From positions 41,534 through 105,533 of the forward strand of contig CAYYOT010000009.1 of the NCBI GenBank assembly GCA_964473255.1: a stretch of DNA of 64,000 nucleotides, in the 5' to 3' direction. The notes beneath the pieces were generated by a model. That model was given only the letters and a program-made list of their open reading frames with translations. It was not told the origin of the DNA and ran no database searches. Of the stretch, positions 1 through 6,561 are shown one piece after another. Position numbers and translations under genes: made by a program. The stretch is from Kuafuiihalomonas sp964473255 (GTDB lineage: Bacteria > Myxococcota > Kuafuiibacteriia > Kuafuiibacteriales > Kuafuiibacteriaceae). The number at the start of each line of letters is the position of its first letter. Within the stretch, counting starts at the first letter, position 1.

Positions 1-1
1 C

Positions 2-1813
2 GTCAGCTCCGACGGCCTAGCGCTCGGGACGCTCTGCGTCATCGACCAGAAGCCTCGTTCGCCGACCGCCGGCCAGCTCGAGGCGCTGCGCGCACTCTCC
101 CGTCGCGTCGTGCACGAGATGGAGCGCCGGGTGAACGTCAAACGACTGCGCGCGCTGCAGGAAGCGAGCGCTCAACCGTGGAGTGACCTGGCCGAGCAGT
201 CCCTCCTGACGATCGCTCGAGGCGTCTCGTCGCGAACCGGCGACGAGTTTTTCCGCCAGCTCGTCAGGCACCTCTCCTCGGCTCTCGATGCGCCGGCTGC
301 CTACGTCAGCGAGCTACATCCCCAGCGGCCCGGATGGGCGCGAATGGTGGCGGCCTCCGGTTCCGATGTGGAGGGTCGTGAATATTGCTTGGCCGATACG
401 CCCGGCCAGCGACTCGCCGTGGATTGCGATGCCGTGACCATCGATTCTGGTCTCGAGGCCGTGTATCCCCAGGATCGGGACGCCGATGGCTTCGAGGCGT
501 TTTCGGGGGCGGCCTTGTTCGACTCGCGAGGACGTCCGATGGGGATCATGGCCGTTTTGTTCGATCGGCCGCTCACCACCCCGCGGGTGACGGAGTCCAT
601 GCTCCAGATATTTGCTTCCCGCGCCGCGGCCGAGCTCGAGCGACGGCGGGTCGAGCGCGAACTCGTGATGGCCAAGGAGGCGGCCGAATCCGCCGACCGG
701 GCCAAGACGGATTTCTTGGCCGCCATGAGCCACGAAATCCGCACTCCGATGAATGCGGTCTTGGGTTTCGCCGAGCTACTCGCAGATACGCCACTGGAAA
801 CCCGCCAGCGCGAGTACGTCGAGACCATACGGTTGTCGGGGGCCAACCTTCTCGAGATCATCGATGACATCCTGGACTTGTCCAAGATCGAGGCGGGTCG
901 CTTCGACGTGCTGCGCGTGCCGTTCGACGTCGCGGGCGGGGCTCGTGATGTCGTTCAGCTCTTCGTGGCGCAGGCGAAGGACAAGGATCTTGCGCTCGAT
1001 CTGAACGTCTCCGACCCGCCGCCGACGGCCGTGGGCGACCCCGGGCGCTTTCGACAAGTATTGACCAATCTGCTCGGCAACGCGGTCAAATTCACCGATG
1101 AGGGCCGGGTCCGCGTCACGGTCCGTGCCCAGTCTGGGGGCTGGGTCGAAGTGTCGGTCAGCGACACCGGACAAGGGATCGCCCATGACGACGTCGAACG
1201 TTTGTTCGATGCGTTCGTGCAGGGCGACGGCTCGCCTTCCCGTCGTCATGGTGGGGTCGGATTGGGCCTGGCCATCAGTAAGCGTTTGGTCGCGTTGATG
1301 GACGGCGAGATCGGGTACGAACCGGCGTCGGGCGGGGGCTCTCGATTTTGGTTTCGCCTGCCCACCACGGACGAACGGTCGGAACCGCTTTCTCCAGAGG
1401 GGGCCGTGCCGGAAGTGGGGGGAGAGCCGTCCGCGCGGACCGCCAGCGTGCTGGTGGTGGAAGACAATGAAGTCAATCAGCGTCTTGCCTCGGCCATGCT
1501 CGAGCGGCTCGGTTCGACGGTCGAAGTTGCGGCGAGCGGCACAGAAGCGCTGACCAAGACCGATGCCCGTCACTTCGACCTGATCTTCATGGACTGCCAC
1601 ATGGACGGCATGGACGGGCTCGAGGCTACGCGTCGGCTGCGACGACGGGAGAGCGACGCCGGCTCCGAACGCACGCCGATCGTGGCGTTGAGCGCCAGCG
1701 CGCTGGAGAACGAGCGCAAGGCCTGTCTGGCCGCGGGCATGGACGACTTCGTGGCCAAGCCGATCCAGTTGTCCGAGCTTTCGCGGGTCCTTCGCCGATG
1801 GGTTTCGACGTAG
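2..1813 (+). CDS. Hybrid sensor histidine kinase, GAF-GAF-HisKA-HATPase-REC (5' partial)
   Basis: The reading frame is open to the left edge, so the N-terminus is outside the window. The first visible ~35 residues (GTLCVID...ALSRRVV) are the end of a GAF domain. A second GAF-like region follows, then a short coiled linker and a HisKA domain with the phospho-acceptor His in MSHEIRTPMN (codon 731-733). The ATPase domain has its N box (NLLGNAVKF), G1 (DTGQGI) and G2 (GVGLGLAIS). A C-terminal receiver has the acidic pair VVEDNE, the phospho-acceptor Asp in FMDCH (codon 1592-1594), Ser in place of the usual switch Thr, and the conserved Lys in AKP. There is no transmembrane segment in the visible part, so it probably senses a cytoplasmic signal. 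The output partner is not in the window, and the internal receiver suggests a phosphorelay. The next gene starts three bases after its stop. Confidence 0.93.
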   Translation, partial: VSSDGLALGTLCVIDQKPRSPTAGQLEALRALSRRVVHEMERRVNVKRLRALQEASAQPWSDLAEQSLLTIARGVSSRTGDEFFRQLVRHLSSALDAPAAYVSELHPQRPGWARMVAASGSDVEGREYCLADTPGQRLAVDCDAVTIDSGLEAVYPQDRDADGFEAFSGAALFDSRGRPMGIMAVLFDRPLTTPRVTESMLQIFASRAAAELERRRVERELVMAKEAAESADRAKTDFLAAMSHEIRTPMNAVLGFAELLADTPLETRQREYVETIRLSGANLLEIIDDILDLSKIEAGRFDVLRVPFDVAGGARDVVQLFVAQAKDKDLALDLNVSDPPPTAVGDPGRFRQVLTNLLGNAVKFTDEGRVRVTVRAQSGGWVEVSVSDTGQGIAHDDVERLFDAFVQGDGSPSRRHGGVGLGLAISKRLVALMDGEIGYEPASGGGSRFWFRLPTTDERSEPLSPEGAVPEVGGEPSARTASVLVVEDNEVNQRLASAMLERLGSTVEVAASGTEALTKTDARHFDLIFMDCHMDGMDGLEATRRLRRRESDAGSERTPIVALSASALENERKACLAAGMDDFVAKPIQLSELSRVLRRWVST

Positions 1814-1816
1814 GCC

Positions 1817-2617
1817 TTGGCGACGATCTTGCCAATCGGATCCGAAGCGACGAAAGCGGACTGCGTGCTCCGGCTTCAGCGCCTCAACATGGACACGAGC
1901 TGGAAGCTGACGTGGGGAGGCACGTCGCTCGTGGTCGACCCCTGGCTCGTCGGCAGCGAAGTGGATGGGGCGCGCTGGCTGAATGAGCAATGGCACGCGA
2001 CGCCTCCTGTGCCCGTCGAAGAGGTTGGGGCCTTCGACGCGGTCGTCGTCAGTCAGTCGTATGCCGACCACTGCCACTTTCCGACGCTGGACCGCTTGGC
2101 CGAGGACCGACCGATCCTGGCGGTCGCCAAGGCTTTGGCACCGTTGAGAGCTCGCTACGCGCAACGCGAAGTCCGAGCGTTGGATGCGAGCCCCGTTCGG
2201 TTGGGGGAGCTGGAGATTTCGACCCTCGCTCCGGACCGCCGGCTGGATCCCGTCTACTATGCTGCGCTCGTCGAGCGCGATGGCGAAGCCGTCGTGTACA
2301 CGCCGCACGGCTTCGTTCCCAACGATCGCCAGCGGCAAAGACTCGCCGCGCTGCGGGTTCGAGTCCTGGTCACGACATTCATGGAGTTCGTCCTGCCGTG
2401 GTGGCTGGGGGGGCGGGTCAGTCCCGGCGTGGACAACGTTCGGGCTCTGGCCGACCTTATGGAGCCAGAGTTCGTGATCAACTGTCACGACGAACCGAAG
2501 CCGACGCGGGGACTCGTGGGTCGGCTGGCGAGCGTCACGCGGACCGACCCGAGTACCGTGAAGTTCCCCTCGTCTTCGGTCGTCGACGTCGACGATTACG
2601 GTGCGGTGACCCTCTGA
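1817..2617 (+). CDS. Metallo-beta-lactamase-fold protein, divergent metal motif
   Basis: 266 residues from a TTG three bases after the previous stop. ATG at 1889 is the alternative start and would still keep the first beta strand. The fold is recognised from the opening WGGTSLVVDPWL, the central SQSYADHCHFPTL, a Pro-His-Gly turn (YTPHGF) and the late NCHDEP. The canonical HxHxDH is changed: the two first His positions are Gln and Tyr, while Asp-His is kept and followed by Cys-His. That pattern recurs, as far as I recall, in a poorly characterised MBL branch in cyanobacteria and plants. Substrate unknown. It is probably co-transcribed with the sensor kinase. Fold is fairly sure; catalytic activity is uncertain. 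Confidence 0.7.
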   Translation: MATILPIGSEATKADCVLRLQRLNMDTSWKLTWGGTSLVVDPWLVGSEVDGARWLNEQWHATPPVPVEEVGAFDAVVVSQSYADHCHFPTLDRLAEDRPILAVAKALAPLRARYAQREVRALDASPVRLGELEISTLAPDRRLDPVYYAALVERDGEAVVYTPHGFVPNDRQRQRLAALRVRVLVTTFMEFVLPWWLGGRVSPGVDNVRALADLMEPEFVINCHDEPKPTRGLVGRLASVTRTDPSTVKFPSSSVVDVDDYGAVTL

Positions 2618-2662
2618 GCTTCGTGGCCGGCCCGCCGGTCGACCGTGCTAGCCTCGGCGCCG

Positions 2663-3586
2663 ATGGACCGACTTCAGGCCCTCCATGCGTTCGTGCGCCT
2701 GAGCGATTTGGGAACCTTTTCCGCGGTCGCCGATGACCTTCGGGTCAAGCAGTCCACCGTGAGCAAATGGGTGGCCAGCCTCGAAGAAGAGCTCGGAGTT
2801 CAGCTCGTGGAGCGTACGACCCGCAGCCAGCGGCTCACGGAAGCGGGCCGCGACTTTCGTACGCGGGCCCTCGACGTCTTGTCGGCGTACGATGCCGCGG
2901 TCGAGTCGGTGCGGAGCGAGGCGCAGGAGCCGATCGGACGACTCCGCGTGAGTCTGCCGGTGGTCTTCGGCCGGCGCTTCGTCCTGCCATTCTTGCCTGG
3001 CTTCGCCCAGGCTCACCCCCGCCTCGAGCTCGAGCTGCTCTTCGACGACCGATATTCGCGCCTGGTCGACGACGAGGTAGATGTCGCCATTCGGGTGGGC
3101 ACTCCGGTCGATTCGTCGTTTCGCGCGCGGACCCTCGGTCGTTCGGCGCGCCGGGTGGTCGCTGCGCCGTCGTACCTCACCCGAGTTGGTCCTCCCGAAA
3201 GGCCCGGCGACCTGGTTGCGCACGACTGCTTGCTCCACACCGGGCTGCGTCCGGGTGAGCCGTGGGTGTTCAGTCGCGACGGGGAGGGCATCCGGGTTCC
3301 GGTGCGAGGGCGCGCGCGAGCCAACAACAGCGAGGCGCTGCTGACGATGGCACGGGAAGGACTGGGGATCGCGCTCCTCGCGGACTGGCTGGTCGCCGAC
3401 GACGTGGGCCGGGGAACGCTCCAGGTCATACTTTCAGCCTACGAGACCCCGCCCGCGCCCATCCAGGCCGTCTTCGCCGCCCAGCGCTACGTGCACCCGC
3501 GGTCTCGACTCTTCGTGGATGCGCTGGAGAGCTTCCTGTCGGGTCGCCTGGCGACTGAGACCCCGGCCTCAGCGCCCGCCCGCTGA
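2663..3586 (+). CDS. LysR-family transcriptional regulator
   Basis: 307 residues. The ATG at 2663 (MDRLQALHAFVRL) is chosen over an in-frame GTG 18 bases upstream because LysR proteins characteristically begin just before the helix-turn-helix. Residues ~1-60 form the winged HTH (LGTFSAVADDLRVKQSTVSKW), followed by the linker helix and a type 2 periplasmic-binding-like effector domain from ~90 to ~295 (SLPVVFGRRFVLP, DVAIRVG, GIALLADWL). Length is typical. It resembles the CrgA/DmlR-type branch. The usual divergent target gene is absent: the upstream neighbour runs in the same direction and the downstream subtilase is convergent, overlapping its last 18 bases. Effector and regulon unknown. Confidence 0.93.
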   Translation: MDRLQALHAFVRLSDLGTFSAVADDLRVKQSTVSKWVASLEEELGVQLVERTTRSQRLTEAGRDFRTRALDVLSAYDAAVESVRSEAQEPIGRLRVSLPVVFGRRFVLPFLPGFAQAHPRLELELLFDDRYSRLVDDEVDVAIRVGTPVDSSFRARTLGRSARRVVAAPSYLTRVGPPERPGDLVAHDCLLHTGLRPGEPWVFSRDGEGIRVPVRGRARANNSEALLTMAREGLGIALLADWLVADDVGRGTLQVILSAYETPPAPIQAVFAAQRYVHPRSRLFVDALESFLSGRLATETPASAPAR

Positions 3587-6319
3587 TGGACCGACGTCGC
3601 GGCGACGCCGCCGGCGAGCGGCGAGCAGTCCCCCGAGACCCAGCGCCCAGGCGACCGCCGGTCGCCGGCCGTCGGGTGCCACGCACACGCAACCTCCGCT
3701 CGAGCTCTCCGAGACCTCACACGCGTCGCCCACGCCGTCGCCGTCCTCGTCCGCCTGGTCGGGGTTGGAAAGGCGGGGGCAGTTGTCCACGTCCGAACAC
3801 GCTCCGTCCTGATCCGCGTCGTCGAGCGGGTCGGCGGGGCACACATCGCACGCGTCGCCCACGCCGTCGCCGTCTCCGTCGTCTTGGTCGGGATTCGGGT
3901 GCTGCGGGCAGTTGTCGGTGGGCTCGCAGACCGTGTCGGCGTCTTGGTCGTTCCCCGCGTGAGCAGGGCAGACGTCGCACGCATCGCCGAGCCGGTCGCC
4001 GTCGGCATCGACCTGGTCGACGTTGGCCAGGGCGAGACAGTTGTCCACGTCGTCGCAGACGTCGTCGTCATCGGCGTCGTTGTCGGGGTCGAGCGGACAG
4101 GCATCGCAGACGTCGCCCGTCCCGTCGCCGTCGGTATCGGCTTGGTCGGCGTTGCTGATGAGAGGACAGTTGTCGAGGTTCGCACAGCGTCCGTCACCAT
4201 CGCCGTCGTTTTCGGCATCCAGGGCACACGCATCGCAGGCGTCCCCCATGCCATCGTCGTCCGCATCCAGTTGCGCACGATCGGCGACGCTCGGGCAACG
4301 GTCGACGTCCCCGCAGATCCCATCCGCATCGGCATCATCCGCGGCGTCGAGCGGGCAGATGTCGCACGCGTCACCGACGCCGTCGCCATCGGCATCCTGC
4401 TGGCTCGGGTTCGCCAAGACGGGGCAGTTGTCGACGTCCCCGCAGACCCCGTCGTCATCGATGTCGTCTTCGGGGTCGGCTGGACAGGCGTCGCACGCGT
4501 CGCCCGCGCCGTCGCCGTCCCCGTCAGCCTGGTCGAGGTTGGCGGCGAACGGACAGTTGTCGACGTCGCCGCAGACGGTGTCGGCATCCTCGTCGTCTCG
4601 GGCATCCAGGGGGCAGGGATCGCAGCGGTCGCCGGCTCCATCTTTGTCTGCGTCGGCTTGGCCTGGATTGGCCGTCGTCCGGCAGTTGTCGACATCGCCG
4701 CAGACCGTGTCCTCGTCGACGTCGTTGTCCGGGTCGGCGGGACAGATGTCGCAGACGTCGCCGAGCGTATCTGCATCGCCGTCGGCCTGGTCCGGGTTGG
4801 CATCCGCGGGGCAGTTGTCGACGTCGCCGCAGGCACCGTCTGCATCGACGTCATTGTCGGGATCGAGGGGACACGCATCGCAGGCATCGCCCACCTGATC
4901 ATCATCTCCGTCGGCCTGCCCTGGATTGGCGTCGGCGGGGCAGTTGTCTTCGGCGTCGATGACGCCATCGCCATCGGTGTCGGGAGCGGCGACGCCGAGC
5001 GCTTCCTCACAGTCGAGGCGGGGATGCGTGCGCTGGCTGCGCCCGTCGGTCACCGTCGTGCGAGTCGAGGCGAGCGAGTGCTCGAGATCGCCGGCCGAGA
5101 TCGACGGGTTGGCCTCCTTGAGGAGGGCGGCGCAGCCGGCCACCGAGGGACTCGCCATGGAGGTTCCGTGAAACGTGACCGAGCCTCCTCCGCGCTTGGC
5201 TGCGGTGATGGCCGAGCCGGGAGCCAGCAGATCGAGAGCCGGGCTGTCGTTGCTGTAGCAGGCGATCCGGTCGGCGGCAGTCGTCGAGTCCGAGCAGCTG
5301 CTGAAGGAGACCTGTCCGAGGTTGCCGTCGTAGGTCGATCCGACCGCAACCACGTCATCGATGCAGGCCGGTGCACCGATCCCGGTAGCGTCGGCGTCGT
5401 TGCCGGAGGACGCGACGACGATCGTGTCCAGGGCTCGCAGGTTTTGAACGGCGGTCGCCAGCGCCTGGGTGGCGGCGTTGAAGTTGTCGCAGGTGTTGGC
5501 AAAGCGGGTGAACGTGCCCAGGCTGAGATTCACGACGTCGACGTCGACGGTCGTGGTGGTGGCGATCCAGTCGAGACCGGCCACGATGTCCGAAGTGCAG
5601 CAAAAACTTCCGCTGCTTCCGATCACGCGAATGGCCACGAGGTCGGCTTCGGGCGCGAAGCCCTCGGGCGCGACCGTTCCGTCGCCGGTGACGATGCCGG
5701 CGACGTGCGTGCCGTGGCCGTTCGCGTCCGCGGCCGAGCCTTTCCCCGACTGGGTGGTCGTGCCGTCGGGACAGCAGCCGCTTCCGGTCGAGCAGAAGCA
5801 CTCTTCGGCGACGAGGCTCGATGAAAGGTCCGGGTGGTTCGCATCCACGCCGGTATCGATCACCGCCACCGTGGTGCCGGTTCCGTCGTAGCCGCTGGTG
5901 TGAACATCGTCGACGTGAGTGACGATGGTCGACTGATTCAGATGGACGCGTCCGCCCTCGTCGAGGTCGAGGCGTCGTACGAGCGGATGCTGTTCGAGTC
6001 GGCTCACACCCTCCGCCGAGACGGTCAGCGCAAGCGCCGGCACCAGGCCGAACCGGCGGTTTAGCTCGAACCGGGTTTCGGCGAGCGCCAGGAGGACTTC
6101 ATCGGCGGCGGCGCGGATCAGGACGGCGCGCCGTTCACGTCCTTCCCTTGAGCGGGTTGGCTCGGACGGGCCCGCATCGAAGAGCACCACGATGCGCGCC
6201 GAGCCGTGACGCTCGATTTCGACGTCGATGGCCGAAAGGCTGCTCGTGGCCATCGCTCTCGGCGAGAGTGCGAGCGCCAGAGCCCACACCGCCAGCGGGA
6301 CGCCTCGTTTCGTGAACAC
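3569..6319 (-). CDS. Secreted subtilisin-like serine protease with thrombospondin type 3 repeats and MYXO-CTERM-like tail
   Basis: 916 residues from GTG at 6319, chosen because it puts a signal peptide (VFTKRGVPLAVWALALA) at the N-terminus; the frame extends upstream to 6442 without a better start. The S8 catalytic triad is Asp155 (AVIDTGVD), His202 (GHGTHVAG) and Ser387 (HGTSMASP), with the oxyanion Asn at ~307 (SSGND). A prodomain of ~110 residues precedes it. Residues ~457-880 are nine complete and one partial 43-residue Cys/Asp-rich calcium-binding thrombospondin type 3 units. The C-terminus has GGCVC, a hydrophobic helix (AVAWALGLGGLLAA) and an Arg run, which matches the MYXO-CTERM sorting signal. 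Inferred: exported, Ca-stabilised and surface-anchored. Its 3' end overlaps the convergent LysR gene by 18 bases. Confidence 0.92.
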   Translation of the reverse strand: MFTKRGVPLAVWALALALSPRAMATSSLSAIDVEIERHGSARIVVLFDAGPSEPTRSREGRERRAVLIRAAADEVLLALAETRFELNRRFGLVPALALTVSAEGVSRLEQHPLVRRLDLDEGGRVHLNQSTIVTHVDDVHTSGYDGTGTTVAVIDTGVDANHPDLSSSLVAEECFCSTGSGCCPDGTTTQSGKGSAADANGHGTHVAGIVTGDGTVAPEGFAPEADLVAIRVIGSSGSFCCTSDIVAGLDWIATTTTVDVDVVNLSLGTFTRFANTCDNFNAATQALATAVQNLRALDTIVVASSGNDADATGIGAPACIDDVVAVGSTYDGNLGQVSFSSCSDSTTAADRIACYSNDSPALDLLAPGSAITAAKRGGGSVTFHGTSMASPSVAGCAALLKEANPSISAGDLEHSLASTRTTVTDGRSQRTHPRLDCEEALGVAAPDTDGDGVIDAEDNCPADANPGQADGDDDQVGDACDACPLDPDNDVDADGACGDVDNCPADANPDQADGDADTLGDVCDICPADPDNDVDEDTVCGDVDNCRTTANPGQADADKDGAGDRCDPCPLDARDDEDADTVCGDVDNCPFAANLDQADGDGDGAGDACDACPADPEDDIDDDGVCGDVDNCPVLANPSQQDADGDGVGDACDICPLDAADDADADGICGDVDRCPSVADRAQLDADDDGMGDACDACALDAENDGDGDGRCANLDNCPLISNADQADTDGDGTGDVCDACPLDPDNDADDDDVCDDVDNCLALANVDQVDADGDRLGDACDVCPAHAGNDQDADTVCEPTDNCPQHPNPDQDDGDGDGVGDACDVCPADPLDDADQDGACSDVDNCPRLSNPDQADEDGDGVGDACEVSESSSGGCVCVAPDGRRPAVAWALGLGGLLAARRRRRRDVGPSAGGR
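3719..4948 (-). repeat. Tandem 129-bp coding repeats (thrombospondin type 3)
   Basis: Nine consecutive units of exactly 129 bases (43 codons), each starting at a D-N-C or D-R-C codon triplet, plus a partial tenth. Unit starts checked directly are at 4948, 4819, 4690 and 3787, which fits an unbroken 129-base period. Units differ by substitutions but show no indels. The same region is open in other frames on the plus strand because of its composition; those frames are not genes. Confidence 0.9.
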
Positions 6320-6383
6320 GACGCGCGCACCGTACGCGGCCTTCCGAGTGCGCGGGTAAGGTCTCAGGGAGGTCTTAACCCTA

Positions 6384-6561
6384 CATGCGCGAACAGATCG
6401 GCACCAGAATCGGCCGAGTTGAGAACGGATCTCAATATGCAACGATAATGATGCGCTTAGTTGGAAAAATCTACCAGGAACCCCAATGCCGCGGTTTTTT
6501 TGGCGTTCTGACTGGAGTAGGGTGCGGACCGCATCGGGGTCGATGCTCGAAAGGGGAAATA
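6384..6561 (+). promoter_or_regulatory. AT-enriched divergent regulatory region, subtilase / multihaem gene
   Basis: The intergenic stretch between the divergent subtilase and multihaem genes contains a locally AT-rich patch (about 6419-6510) that stands out in otherwise GC-rich DNA. A sigma70-like pair TTGAGA (6419-6424) and GATAAT (6444-6449) is present, but its 19-base spacer is long. A seven-base T run lies at 6495-6501. The ribosome-binding site AGGGGA (6552-6557) serves the ATG at 6562. Promoter assignment is tentative; the ribosome-binding site is clear. Confidence 0.35.

Noticed and set aside
776..2488. 570-codon open frame on the minus strand antisense to the sensor kinase and MBL gene
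   Set aside because: It lies opposite two well-supported genes, has no recognisable domains and reflects third-codon GC bias.
3884..5824. Long open frames on the plus strand opposite the thrombospondin repeats
   Set aside because: They mirror the Asp/Cys-rich repeat composition, have monotonous Val/Gly/Ile content and no start signals, while the minus strand has a complete protease.
6419..6510. AT-rich patch as a small RNA or toxin gene
   Set aside because: No open frame with start signals or stable hairpin-plus-T-run; a regulatory region is more likely.
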